Program-made: the position numbers and the translations under genes | Source: Artemia franciscana | Taxonomy: Eukaryota; Arthropoda; Branchiopoda; Anostraca; Artemiidae | DNA length: 64,000 bases | NCBI RefSeq assembly: GCF_032884065.1 | Contig: NC_088867.1 | Coordinates: 41,657,314 to 41,721,313, forward strand | Direction of reading: 5' to 3' | Part shown: positions 1 to 12,769 of the stretch, in pieces | How positions within the stretch are numbered: position 1 is the stretch's first letter | How the letters are laid out: each line of letters starts with the position of its first letter | Notes under the pieces: generated by a model | What the model was told of the DNA's origin: nothing | Seen by the model: only the letters and a program-made list of their open reading frames with translations | The model's database searches: none

Positions 1-175
1 TTCTCATGATGTAGTGTCATCTTAAACTTGTCAAAGTAGAGCCATCTTTTTGCATCTCTGGGTTCCAAATCGTGATAGAAATCTCTGGCTGTATAACCAA
101 AGGAGTGAAATTCTTCGTCTGGGGTAAGCAAAAGAACCGTTGGTGTTTTGTTATTAGATAATCCTGGATCTCCAC
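1..175 (-). CDS. HSPA12: HSPA12-like gene, exon 4 (partial, runs off left edge)
   Basis: Minus-strand exon. The acceptor is a pyrimidine tract ending TTTCTTTCAG at 176-185, and the exon begins GTGGAGATCC. Translated with the split Gly codon from exon 3, it reads [19 protein letters not shown], then [17 protein letters not shown] and a [11 protein letters not shown] segment. These are the signature stretches of the HSPA12A/HSPA12B branch of the Hsp70 family, directly after phosphate-binding motif 1 of the actin-like ATPase fold. 57 codons plus 2 nt are visible; the exon has no donor before position 1, so it and the rest of the ATPase domain continue to the left. HSPA12 proteins are cytosolic atypical Hsp70s that bind ATP but lack the usual peptide-binding domain (family knowledge). 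Frame is open throughout with no disruption. Confidence 0.9.
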
Positions 176-1179
176 CTGAAAGAAACTATCTTAATAGTAC
201 GTTTTCACTCAGAGATCATTTATTCAATAAAGAAAGAGTTCATTTTCACTTAGATATTATTTAATCAATAAAAAATTTTCAAACTTCATTCCCAAAAGAA
301 GGCTCTATAGCCACCATATACCAGAAAGAGAGAGGGAAAGAAAACACTAAGAGAGAAAAGACATGTGAAATGTCATCCACTAATCCTCAACTGGTATAAA
401 TCAAACCAGTGCTTGGTACCGTATGCAATAAAATCACCAATAAATATTCCCAATATATCCCAGGGACATTTACCCCAGGGGTCATACAAAATGAACCAAA
501 ATAACAAGGAACAATAAAAAGAAACAGGAAGAAAAAGTAATTATTAATTTTTTTAAGGTAACAAACAGTGACACTCTTTAGCTGACTCAAATATTATAGG
601 CAGCGTTACAGGTAATCAGGGATTGGCATAAAATATGACTGACGGGGTGAATTGAATAAAAATGCTGCCTAAATTACTCATTATGATAATATATGTCAGA
701 GACAAAAGATGGACTAGTTCTGAGGGCTATGGGATCATTGCCGTAGAGCTGAAACAGTTAGTTAAAACTAAATGAAGATGTACTTGGAATATAACTTTTT
801 AAGTTCTTACTTACTATTTGAGCTAATCTTTGTATGTTTTACCTGCAGCTAGATGGAGATCTTAAATTGAATTTTCTACTTTGCTGATATGTTGTCTAAG
901 CATTTAAAAGATAAATATTTGAAAGAATGAAAAAAAAAATTGAATCAGTCTAAGAAACCAAAAGTGAATTTTACAAATATACTGATAATAAGTTCCAAGA
1001 TGGTTTAGAAGCACTTGCTATAATATCTTATAATAAAAAAGCCTTCTTTCGTTAATTAAGTAGGGTTTTAATTCATTTAAACTTTATTAGCCACAGTTTA
1101 CTAAATAAAATACCGTTAAAAGTATGTTGACCAAAAGTTCCTGAAATTTTCATATGCATTTAGTTTTTCACGGTTATGA

Positions 1180-1215
<36 letters not shown>

Positions 1216-2429
1216 GTTGAGAACATATTTCATTATCAGCAAAGGGCGACCGACACTCTAGCTTATTGGAGAATTTTGTGGGGGAGTAGTTTGTCGTAAT
1301 TTCCGTATGTTTCAGTTTAGGTTACGTTTTGCTGATTGGCATTTCTGTTCGTTGCTGGTTGATTCTCCATTCATAGTCATTTATATTTTATGAATGTTTT
1401 AATAGTAGTTTCGGCAAACCACACCAATTAATAATAGCCATTAATCTCAACATTTCATTGGTTTAGACTATTCTCCAGCCAATCCTAAGAAATTATCAGT
1501 TATATGAGGTAGGCTACAGCAGTTATATGTACAAAAAGAAGTTTTTTACGGGGACGATTCATGGGAGTCCAATGGACCCACTTGTCGCCTTCCAATTAAA
1601 CAGACTGAAATTTCTTTGCTAAATTTCAACAAGATGTCTTTGGTCAAGATTTCAACCGCAATTGCCTATAAAACCACTGTTTTAATGGGCTATTTGTAAA
1701 ATTTACGGCTCTTATTTCTGGGACTACACCGACTATGTCATACTTGCAGACACATTTTTTAAACTCTCAGTTGTTTTGATTAAAATAAATTTTTGAAATG
1801 TTTATCCAGTGACACATTGAACTAATGGGGCAAAAATAGCGTTGAAAGATCAGCCGATTTTCTTATGATCAGTTTTGGTCTTAAAAAGGGTGCTGTAGCC
1901 TTTAAATTGTAACCAGTGTTTTTTTTTAAGAAGAGTATTGTAAGGAACAGTAGTTAGGGCTCTGCACCACTGTGATATTTTTTTAGTCGCAAAATAGTTA
2001 TTGAAAGAAAAAAACCCTAAAAAAAATGTAAAATTGGGACCTTCCGCAGTCCCTGTCCTATTTATTAATTAATTTATTACAAAGTGTGTAAGCCCACTTT
2101 CTATTATTTATCATACTTACCTTTCGTTAGATTATTGTCTATGTTTTTCTCTTCTTTTTGTCCATTTTAGTATTATACTTACTATGTATTTTGCAACACT
2201 GAACGTATTGCTTGACACCGTCCGTCTAGACAAATCATACAGTATAGAAGTAGCTTTCTTTTTGGTATATTTAACTTTATCTCTGTTGTCTGCATTTTTA
2301 TGTGAGTTAGAGATTTTCATTAAAATTTATTACGAATTTTCCTTTTCTCGACTTACTTTGCGGGCAGAAGTAATTGCACAAGAATGACATTTTATGTGTC
2401 AATTTTTTAAGGCTATAAATAAAAGAACA
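176..2429. other. Intron 3 of gene A, repeat-poor part
   Basis: Non-coding. The only notable item is a pure A run at 1183-1212. No exon, RNA gene or recognisable element was seen on either strand. Confidence 0.6.
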
Positions 2430-3955
2430 AGTTTTTTTTTAACTGCAAGAAAGGAGCTTCATTAAAACTTGAAACAAACAGAAATTATTCGCATATGAAA
2501 GGGGTTGTCCCCTCCTCAACGCCTTGCTCTTTACGCTAAAGTTTGACTCTTTCTCACTACTCTACTTTTTAAAACAATAAAAACTTTAGCGTTTTAACTT
2601 TTAATGTCGCTCCTTACTTGCAGTCAAAAAAACTTTTTTTGTTTAATTTCTGAAAGTTTTTGAATTACTGCATGTTTTGATTTTGGTTTACCACACATGA
2701 ATAATTAAAACGAAATTTGCATTTTTTTTTTTGCTAAATGGCTTTCGCCTAGTTTTGATTGGACGATTGTGAGACAAAAAGAGAGTGGTGGAGTAGGTCT
2801 AGTTACCCTCCAATTTTTTGGTTACTTACAAAGGCAACTAGAACTTTTTAATTCTACGAACGTTTTTATTAGTAAAAATATGCGTAACTTACGAATTAAC
2901 TTACGTAATGAACTTCTAAATTCTTATGTTTTTATTACGTATATGAGGGGGGTCGCCCCCTCTTCAATACCCAGCTCTTTACACTAAAGCTTAAATTTGT
3001 CCCCATTCCTTAAATATGATCCTTGAATCACAAAGACCGTAGAATAAATAGTTGAAATTGATAAAATTACTTTAGCGTAAAGAGCGAGGTATTAGGAGTT
3101 GAACCCCTCATATGCGAAATAATTTCTGTTCGTTTTAAGTTTTAATGCTGCTCCTTACTTTCAGATGAAGAAAATTTTTCATATTTATTTTTTCATTGCT
3201 CTTTAAAAAAAATCCTAAAAAATCCTGCGCCCCCTTCATGGAAATTCTCTTCCCCATGACGAATTTCCTCCATGGAAAGTCCATGGAGAGTTCCTCCATG
3301 GAAAGTCCATGGAGAGTTCCTCCATGGAAATTCCCTCCGCATAAACCCCTCCCCTAACCCCCCCCAACCAAAAATATCCCTTTGAAAGTGTTTGTGCACT
3401 TCCCAATAACCATTTTGACATTGGTAAAAAATTAGCGTGGGAGGGGGCCTAGGTGCTCTCCAATTTTTTGGACTCTTAAAAAGGGCACTAGGACTTTTAA
3501 TTTCCGTTAGAATGAGCCTTCTTGCGACATTCTAGAGCCACTGGGTCGATACGATCAGCCCTGGGAAAAAAACAAAAAAATAAATTAACACGCATCCGTG
3601 ATCTGTCTTGTGGCAAGAAAAAAAAATCCACATTTTTATAGATAAGAGCTTGAAACTTCTAATGTAGGCTTCTCTGATGCGCCGAATCTGATGGTGTGAT
3701 TTTCGTTAAGGTTATATGACTTTTAAGGAGTGTTTCCCCCTATTTTCTAAAAAAGACAAATTTTCTCAGGCTCGTAACTTTTGATGGGTAAGACTATACT
3801 TGATGAAACTTATATATTTCAAATCAGCATTAAAATGCAATTCTTTTGATGTAAATATTGATATCAAAATTTCGTTTTTAGAGTTTCGGTTACTATTGAG
3901 CCGGATCACTCCTTACTACAGTTCGTTACCAAGAACTGTTTGATATAGTTAGTAT
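2430..3955 (-). repeat. Foldback repeat family, near full-length copy R1
   Basis: Minus-oriented copy of the dominant interspersed family of this window. Read on the plus strand it runs from a shortened palindromic module (2436-2640, arms around TTTACGCTAAAG) through a second palindromic module (about 2930-3140, arms with GCTCTTTAC...GTAAAGAGC), a CCATGGA-rich stretch with a 28-bp duplication (3265-3330), and ends in the family terminus GTTCGTTACCAAGAACTG near 3930-3950. No coding capacity: the open frames inside are short and not shared by other copies. Confidence 0.8.
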
Positions 3956-6023
3956 GACCGAAAGATGAGAAGTACAAAATAGTTATTTCTCAGTGAAAAA
4001 GTCAGTTTTGATCACTTTTTTCGCATATCTCTTTTTTAGGCGAATCATACTTTCCACTTTAATGGAAATTATATAGTAATTTCATACACAAGTATAAAAA
4101 GGTATAAAATATGCAACTTTAGAGGAAATGTGATAATAACAGGTTTTCTTAGCTGCTAATCAAAGGCAACACAAGCGCTGACTTTGTAAAGTGTCTTTCA
4201 CGCATGCTTTTTCTTTTCACCCTCCCGTGGCCCTATTATGTAGAATAAATGATTGACAAAATCTGGCAGATGACTCACTCAATGAGAAATTCAGTTACAT
4301 AGTTCGTCATTTAAGCAAAAAAACTGGTCGTATAGCACTAAAGCCACTTCTCATTACCCCCAGCACCCCCAAAAACGCAATACAGCATAAAATAAATATT
4401 TCAAGATGGCAATTTCAAACACAAAGATAATAAGGTATAAAATATGTAGCTTTAGTAGCAACATCATAATAGCTCACGCTACTAATGCCCCAAATTGTGT
4501 AAATGGTCCATTTTAAAGAGAAAGTCCAGAGATAAAGTGCAGTAGAACAGTAGAGATGTTTTACTCCATTTAAAACTCTCATTTGTAGCTCTTTGAGTTC
4601 GTTATGGTTCAGTGATCATTTAGGGAGTGATCTTAAATTATGGCAAATCAAAAGACGGCAACTAAAAGGTGGTAGGCCACGCATAATATTTCTCATCCTT
4701 CAAAGCCAATCTTTTGTCGTTTATGAAGTCAGTAATAGCTAATATGGGCTTAAAATTAGCGTCGTAGCCGAATGCTTATCCGCTGTTTTCAGGAAAAGGG
4801 CCCCAATTCAATCAAACCACCCATTTTCAAATTAATGTTTCCTAGAAAAGTTTAACAGGATGCTGTTGAACCAACTTGCTGAAATTAGGAGTAAACACAC
4901 GTTTTGATCGAACACAAATCGAGCACCAATAAGGAACGAGTGCAGACTTATAATAGCAAGGCCTTGGATTCCTGGTCCATTGATCTCTTCCTGATTCGAA
5001 AGTATAGCTTACCTTATATCTTATAATTATATCTTATCTTATAACTCTGATATACATTTTTCGACCCTTTGTGATCCAAGGATCATTTTAGAATAGGTTT
5101 TAAAAGATCAAATGACTATCCTATCGCAAAACACTGTAAGTACAAATTTCACTTTCGGTACCATAACATGATTTTTTTTTTTTTTTTAAGCCTCAGCGGT
5201 AGCTGGATTGTATCAAAGGCAGAAGGTCCATTTGCGAATTCTCCCAAGGGACTACTTTTCATTGATACAGGGATATCAATATAGTGAGGAAGCAAGGGTT
5301 TCGTTCTATTCTCTGCAGGAAGATGCGAAAAGGTATTTTTCAAAATTTCAAGGGTAGTTTTCGCTTGAAAAAAAAAACAAAAAAACAAAACAAAACCATC
5401 ACGCCAAACTTAGAGTATTTTTCTACATCTGGGGAGTATTTTCACCTCATTCCTGTAGGTGTACCTGCAAAGAACTTGGCAAAGAAACAAAATAGCTATT
5501 GATTACGTTGATAAAAAGTATTATAATTTTACTTCTTTTTTGTTGACTTAATGATTATCTAAAATAATCTAGCGATTTATGTGCTGATTTAGTGATTTTT
5601 TCATGACTCAAGTGATTCGTTTTACACCAGGCGGCAACCCTGTTTAGTACTGTAAGAGCCACAGCTTGTCTCAAAAGTCCAAGAAGACGTAGGCAAAGAG
5701 CATAAAAGAGCTGAACATAATGAAGATTTTGCCATCATAGGCAAATTGCATTTCAGCCTTAGCTAATTCTGTATGGCTCAATTATTTTTTTATTCTAAAG
5801 GTAATCTAAAATATATTATTATAATTACTAAAACTCATTCATTGGAAAAGGGGAAAATTATTTGAATATCTTACCTGTCCTCTTAAGCGACCATAAGGGG
5901 ACAGTTTTACCTATTACATATTGAAGGACCAAAAAGGTTTAAATAGTGATTTTTTTTTGAAATTCTTGAGATTTCAAGCGTTGACGATGACTAAGACTAA
6001 AATTTAAAAAAAAGGAAAAAAAC
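3956..6023. other. Intron 3 of gene A, unannotated stretch
   Basis: No gene found. At 4757-4815 there is a weak tRNA-like trace (TAGCCGAATGC resembling a pol III A box, with a decayed B box), too degraded to call a tRNA. Otherwise nothing recognisable. Confidence 0.5.
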
Positions 6024-6600
6024 AGATCAAACTGTTCGTGATAACGAACGGCTGTAAGTTATGAACTGTGCCCATTGTTTACATAAAGAATTGGTTATTA
6101 GGAAGTATACAGACGTTTTAAGGGGGATTTTTTCTAGTGTGGGTCGGGAGGAGAAGGTTACACGAGAGGATCTTTCCACGGAGGAATTTTTAATGGAGGA
6201 AGAGAATTTTCCATGAAGGGGGTGCCGGATCTCCCAGCATTGCTTAAAAACGACAAAAAATTAAATTTAAAAAAACAAGTTTTTTTTGCTGAAAGTAAGG
6301 AGCATCATCAAAAATTAAAACGAACAGAAATTATTATGTATATGAGGAGATTCACCCCATCGTCATTACCTTGCTCTTTACGCTACGGTACTTCCGTGAG
6401 GGCTATTATTCTAATTAAACCCTTTGTTATTCAGGGGTCATTCTTGAAGAATTGGAAGAAAATTCAAACTTTAGGGTAAAGAGTGAGTATTGACAAGGGG
6501 GCGACCCCCGTCATTTGCGTAATAATTTCTGTTAGTTTTAGTTTTAATATGGCTCCTTACTTTCAGTTGAAAAAACTTGTTTTCTTTTTTTAATGAAAAC
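6024..6600 (+). repeat. Foldback repeat family, internally deleted copy R2
   Basis: Plus-oriented copy. It starts with the family terminus (AAACTGTTCGTGATAACGAA at about 6028), skips most of the 5' half, then holds the GGAAGTATACAGACG block and one palindromic module with arms around 6320-6375 and 6468-6525, and finishes in the usual CTTACTTTCAGTTGAAAAAA tail. Confidence 0.75.
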
Positions 6601-9113
6601 GACGAATCGTGTACGAGTAATGAAAAGTTTCCAAAACCAAGTACCTTATTTTCATAGTATTCTTATTGTTTCTATCTTTGTTATTGTTATTGTTTCTATC
6701 TTGGTTCTTCTTTGCATTTTTAGATAGCTGTAAGTGATGATGCAAAAACTGAAAAAGCACGATTTAGGACTTTTTTGGGATCTAAAGTCTAGACATTATT
6801 TTTGCAACAAATAGTGTCAATGTCGTGTTTTACATTTATTGAGATACGAAATTGCCTGGCAGCGTAGATTCAAAGAAGAAAATTGAAGGAAAGTAATGAA
6901 ATAAGGACACAAAAAAAAACACTGGCATCATTTCATAAGAATCTAGAGGAGGCACGAAATATATTTTTCAATACATAAGGGAGGAGACAAATTTGTCGTT
7001 TTTTCAATGAAAATACCAAAAACAGGCATATTTAAATGAAAATACCCTAAAAAGACGTTTTTTACAAATCAGAGGGGGGGCCATCGGCTCCCCTCTCCCA
7101 ATTCACGTCGAAATACAAGACAATGAATCCTTAGAATATTTGGTGCCTCAGACTGTGTGAACATGGCTTGTTATTCTCTGAGATTTTTAAGTACTGGATT
7201 CTCCGTCGCCCACCAACAAATTTAACTTCCGGCGTTAATCTTGCATGCAATCTTGAATGTTATTAATTTAATAGGAACTTCTGTTTTTAGGTACAGGCAT
7301 ACTGGAGTTCATGGACATTATAAAACCGCAATATGTAATTTTATGTATTTCACACTTTTGCGACAGAAGTTTTACACCTTTTGTCTACATAATGAAACGC
7401 TAACCATTGAATCTAGTATTTGGATTAAATTACAATAGCCACAATAAAAACACTTCACAATCATTTTTTACCTAATTAAAGAAAAAAATTAGGTGACCAT
7501 TAGAATAATCGAAGTTAAGACATTTTTGATGAGCTTTGACCACTAGTGTCTGGAGCATCGTGCATAAATTTAACTTAAAAGTAAATTAAATATTCCTTGG
7601 CTCCAGTTTTTGTAGGCCCGTCCTTGCAACTAAAATCATTTTTTTTTGTGCATAAGGGTTCCGTTGACCCAAAAAACCTAGGGGTGTAGATTTCAACGTT
7701 TTCCAAAAAACGGGTTTTTCACCCTTTCAGGGAATTCATGTTTTGTGTTTTTTTTCTCTTTTGAAGTGGTGCTCTCCTGACCATAAGACGTAATGGTACG
7801 GCCTAAGAAGCAATTCTTTAAAAAACTTGAGCCCATCAGGAAAAAGTTTGAACTAATTTCGGGCTGTAAATTTGGGGATTTTCGGCCATGTAAAAAAAAT
7901 GACCCTTTGCTGTTCCCTGTTTCCGGGGGAAAATTCCTTTCAATTTTTTCTTTGACATTGGAGTACCCATGACCCAAGGACTTAGATAAGATTTTAATCC
8001 CGCCAAAAAGGGCTCCCATGAAAACATCCACTTTTTTAAGGATCTGTTTTCCGTTTTCACTAAAGCGCTAGTTTTTCTAATTGTATAGGTATTTGAAAAT
8101 ATCACCAGTTAGTTTATTTGAGCTACTTTTGCAAATATACTTTGCGTAATCCAGGATGCAGTAAGTTTTGTTTGTCTTAAATTTCAACTTCACTCTTTAC
8201 ATCTGTAAGAACAGCTTTGTTTTTCTCAGTTTTTTTTTATCAATGCTAAAATAAACATTATTACAACACATAAACTTCAGTTGGTTCTCCAAAACCCGGG
8301 TGAGGGTTCTTGTTTCTGAAGTTAAAATAGCATCAGAAATATTTAGGATATCAAATAACAGGGGTACTGATTGCTGGAGAAATTTGTTAAGTAGCCTAAC
8401 ATAGAGAATATTATACAACCTCCTCGTATAAAAGACACTAGTGGAATCATTACTTGCTAAAATGTTTACGTAGGAAAACAGAAATGAATACCATATAAAG
8501 AAAAATACAGGACATTTCTGGGTTTATATATTACCCTCAAACAACCAAAAGAATTGAGCTTTCTTTTATAGAAAGTATTGATAATTTTCTTACCTTACAT
8601 ACTTGAATGTACTATCATGTAATCTATTTTATTTATGGTTCTAGGGCATCAGGATTACCAAAATGCTATCAAACTTTTGATGGCTATGGGTCCTGATGCC
8701 AGCCATCTAATACACCTAATTTAGATCCAGAGGACCAACGCCCGACACTGGCGTAATTCCCTCATAATCCTGGGGGGAGGGTGTTGGAGCTGATTTTCCC
8801 AAGTCACGCAAAATTGACAGTGAATAATGAAAAATGAGTCAGATAGTACCACAAAGGCAAAGGTGTACTAAAGAAAACTGATCTGTTTCTGTGAATGCTT
8901 GAATCATGTATGTCTATCTTAGTTTGAAAAGATTTTTCAAGCCGCAAAATTTCAGCTATGGGGGACTGGAGTCTGGGTGGACAGTTGCTCCCCCTGTCCA
9001 ATAACAAATCCCACCACTGATGCTGTGGTACTAAGATCAGGCTTTAGTGAGAACCACACTACAAATATTGCTCTCGATAAATATTTACAGAAATTTAATT
9101 CAGAGTAACTTAC
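6601..9113. other. Intron 3 of gene A, remainder
   Basis: No gene, RNA or clear mobile element seen. The 112- and 89-codon minus-strand frames at 7693-8105 overlap each other, lack splice context and resemble nothing known to me. Confidence 0.5.
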
Positions 9114-9578
9114 CCTCCCATTTTCTCATTAGATGAATGTTACTGGGATCTTTGACAAAAGCGAAAGCATAACCACTGAAAGTTGTACCAAAGTCAATCG
9201 CAACAATCACAAAATGTCGGGAACACCCTTCTGCTGGCATACTTATTGGCAAGTCTAAATCTTCCGGTTGCTGAACAACAGCCGTAGAAAAATCAAGTTG
9301 TGTATCCTCATCAGCACATGAAGATGCTCCCGTGAGTTCCTCGATTCTTGCAGTACTTGTCTGTGAATCCCTTCTGTAAATGGCGGTGTTGCCTTCAAAC
9401 GCAATGGAAATTGGTCTTGGTCTTTCTATTTCTAAAGATTTAAGTTCGCTTGGGCTTATAGCACAAGTTTTTCTTCGCTCTGCATTTTTCTTCTTCCGAT
9501 CACGTGGCTTTGTTGGATTACTTGGAAATGTAGAAAATCTAACTGATTTAGGTGTTCCGTTAATCTGCGGCTCATCGA
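9114..9578 (-). CDS. HSPA12: HSPA12-like gene, exon 3 (start of ATPase domain)
   Basis: Minus-strand exon. Acceptor ...TATTTTGTAG at 9579 and a strong donor GAGG|GTAAGT at 9113/9114. It has 154 full codons with 2 nt of a split codon at the 5' side and 1 nt at the 3' side. The first ~120 residues are basic and Ser/Thr-rich ([12 protein letters not shown] near residues 26-37) with no known fold. Residues ~121-154 read [20 protein letters not shown] followed by [28 protein letters not shown] is phosphate-binding motif 1 of the actin/Hsp70 ATPase fold in its HSPA12 form, and it joins in frame to exon 4. The DFGTT residues that contact nucleotide are intact, so the domain could be functional. Confidence 0.92.
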
Positions 9579-9889
9579 CTACAAAATATAAAAAACTGGT
9601 ATTTTAAAAGGAATATTTTTTTTACAACAACTTTGTCATTGAATAGTAGGGTAGTCGTCTGTTGAGTTTTTCTTCCCAAGCCAATGAAATTGTTGCGGAA
9701 CCCAAATTTTGTTGAAAATGACATGGAAACTCTGAACAACATGAAAATAAAATAATTGTTAAAGAACAAATAAATAGCATAAGAAAAGAAGGAATTCAAG
9801 AGGTTCAATCAAAGTGTTTATTTTTTATTAGTTAGTTGGAACAAATTATTTAAGTTTTATGTAGTTGCTCATGCAACTACATAATACAC
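9579..9889. other. Intron 2 of gene A, short unannotated stretch
   Basis: AT-rich intron DNA next to the exon 3 acceptor. Nothing recognised. Confidence 0.5.
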
Positions 9890-11475
9890 GTTCCTTTCCA
9901 AACACCTCGCTCTTTACGCTAAAGTTTTTTATTGTTTTAAAAAGTAGAACTATTACGAAGAGTCAAACTTAAGCACAAAGAGCGAGACGTTGAGGAGGGG
10001 ACAACCCGTTTCATATATGGAATAATTTCTGTTCGTATTAAGTTTTAATGTCGCTCCTTACTTGCAGTTAAAAAAACATATTTTCCTTAAATTTAATTTC
10101 TGAACATTTTAAAATTAATGCATGCATTGATTTTGGCTCGCCGCACATGGATAGTTAAAACAAAATTTGCTTATTAATTTTTTTTACTAAATGGCTTTCT
10201 CATATTTTTGTTCAGACGATTTTGATAAATAAAAGGGGTGAGGGAGGAGGCCTAGTTGCCCTCCAATTTTTGGTTACTTATAAAGGCAACTAGAACTTTT
10301 TAGTTTTCTTTTTACGAACGTTTTTATTAGTGATAAATATAAGTAAATTACGAATTAACTTTCGTAACGAGCTTGTATATTTATATATTTATAGTACGTA
10401 TATGAGGGCGTTCGTTCTCTCGTCAATACATCGCTCTTTGCCATAAAGCTTGAATTTTGTCCCAATTCTTTAAGAATGACCCCTTAATCACAAAGGCTGT
10501 AGAATAAATAGTTGATATTACTAAAAATACTTTAGAGTAAAGAGCGAGGTATTGTGAAGGAGACGAACCCCCTTATATACGTAATACTTTCTGTTCGTCT
10601 TAGGTTTTGATGCTGCTCCTCACTTCCAGCAGAAAAAAACTTTTTTTATATTTTATTTTCTCATTGTTTTTTTTTTAAATAATGCTAGAAAATCCTGCGC
10701 CCCCTTCATGGAATTTCTCTTCCCCCATGACAAGCTCCTCCATGGAAAGATCCTTCCATGTAGTTCCCTCCCCTCAACCCTCCCCCAAAACAAAAAAAAT
10801 CCCCTGAAAACATCAGCACACTTCCCAATTGTAAACACTGGTCAAGGTTTGTAACTTGCAGCCCCTCCCCCGGAGACTATGGGGGAGTAAGTCATCCTTA
10901 AAGACATAGTTATCATGTTTTTCGACTATGCTGAACAAAATGGCCGTCTCAAAATTTTGATCCGTTGACTTTGCGAAAAAAGAGCGTGGGAGGGGGCCTA
11001 GGTGCACTCTGATATTTTTGGTCACTTAAAAAGGGCACTGGAACTTTTAATTTCTGTTAGAATGAGTCCTCTGGAGACATTCTAGAGCCACTTGGTCGAT
11101 ACAATAACCCCTGGGGAAAAGAAAAAAAGCAAATAAACACGCACCCGTGATCGGTCTTCTGGCAAAAAATACGAAGTTCCACATTTTGTAGACAGGAGCT
11201 TGAGACTTCTGTAGCAGGGTTTTCTGATACGCTGAATGTGATGGTGTGATTTTCGTTACGTTTTTTATGTCTTTTAGGGGGTTTTCCCCCTATTTTCCAA
11301 AATAAGGCACATTTTGTGCCTTATTTAACTTGTATATTTAAAATCAGCATAAAAATCCGATTCTTTTGATGTCTCTATTATTATCAAAATTCCGTTTTTT
11401 TTAGACTTTCGCTCACTATTGAGCCGGGTCGTTCCTTACTACAGTTGGTTACCACAAACTGTTTGGTTATATTAA
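9890..11475 (-). repeat. Foldback repeat family, near full-length copy R3
   Basis: Minus-oriented copy. On the plus strand it begins in a palindromic module cut short on its outer arm (CTCGCTCTTTACGCTAAAG at about 9906 and its inverted partner near 9965-10010), contains the second module (about 10395-10575), the GGAATTTCTCTTCCCCCATG block and the CTACAGTTGGTTACCACAAACTG terminus near 11440-11465. Same order of blocks as R1. Confidence 0.8.
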
Positions 11476-11574
11476 ACATCCTTCGTGTATAAGAAGCAAC
11501 GTTATAGCGTTGCATATAGTAAAGGTCATAAGGCTTAATGTTTTATTATTATTTATGTATTATCTTTTTCCCAG

Positions 11575-12430
11575 AGATCCTTCATATGAAGAAAAGGCGG
11601 CTGTATAAGCCTCGGAGGGGCTCATTCGACTGGTAATGGGAAGTTCTAGTGCCATTTTTAAGAGTAAAAAACAACCGAAGGGCAACAATCCCCCCCGTCC
11701 TATTTTACCCAAATACATCCGATCAGAATTTCGAGATAGCCATTTTATGCGAAAGAGTCCAAAGGTCAAATAACTATGCCCCTGGGATTGACAGAACTCC
11801 CCACAGCCCCCAAGGCAAGGGCTGTAAGCTATACACGTTGCTAATTGTTGACATGTAAGGTTTTTATGGAAGGTGTGGTTGTATAAACTTCAGAGGAGGT
11901 TCATTCGATTTAAAATCGAAAGTTCTAGTTTCCTTTCACAAGTCAAAAGTGATCAGAGGGCAACCAGCCCCTCTTCCTCACCCATTCTTCCCCAAATGCT
12001 TCCAATCAAAATTTTGAGATAGCCATTTTTTTTCAGAATAGTCTGAAAGTCAAATAGCTATGGTTCCAAGTTTGATACCTCTCCCACCCAATCCTCGGGG
12101 AAACGAATATGAGCTATGCTCATTGCCCATAGTTAACATAGAATGTTTTTATGGAAGGTAGTGATTTTTGTTCATTTTAAATTTGATTTGATTATTCAAT
12201 TTAAGTTTTACTCACTTTAAGATTTATATATTCATTTAAATTAGTATCTTTTGTATGTTTGTTGGCTATGATTGTTTTTTTTTTTAATTTCTGTTGGTTT
12301 TGGGTTTCATTTATTATTAAATAGTAATTTCTGGTCGTTTTGAGTTTGAATTATTAAAGGACTAATTTCTGCTAGTCTTAAGTTTAATATGGTTCTGTAC
12401 ATTTCTTTGAAAAACTTTTTTTTTCATAAT
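11575..12430 (+). repeat. Diverged foldback-family segment, two tandem sub-copies (R4)
   Basis: Two head-to-tail diverged copies of the middle block of the family: 11600-11870 and 11880-12160. Both go through GGAAGTTCTAGTGCC-like, GGGCAAC, TTTTGAGATAGCCATTTT-like and GGGGCTGTAAG-like landmarks in the same order. A decayed tail (TTCTGCTAGTCTTAAGTTT) follows near 12365. More divergent than the other copies, so probably older. Confidence 0.6.
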
Positions 12431-12769
12431 TTTTTTTTGAATTAATATACAGAAAAAAATTGAACAATTCCATTCTATCCTTGTATTCGAAGGCAGTAAA
12501 AAAGTCGGAGAAGATATTTCTTTTTGACAACACAAGAACACAAATCATTGCACATTAAAATACAATCGTGGTTAAGAATAAATATTTGTCCGATATCCAC
12601 ATCTCAGTCAAAAATTCTGTCAAATTTTCAAATTTTCAATTTTCAACAATTTGATAGAAGAAAATCTTTCACACTTCAACATGGGAATACTCGGAATTAA
12701 GATTGCTAGCGCAAATTAAAAATGCAATGTCATTAAGGAAAGATAGAAATAAAGAGTTCGTAGCAACAA

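Noticed and set aside
7693-8105. Two overlapping minus-strand frames as an exon of gene A
   Set aside because: Exons 3 and 4 already join in phase with conserved HSPA12 sequence across the junction; nothing is missing between them.
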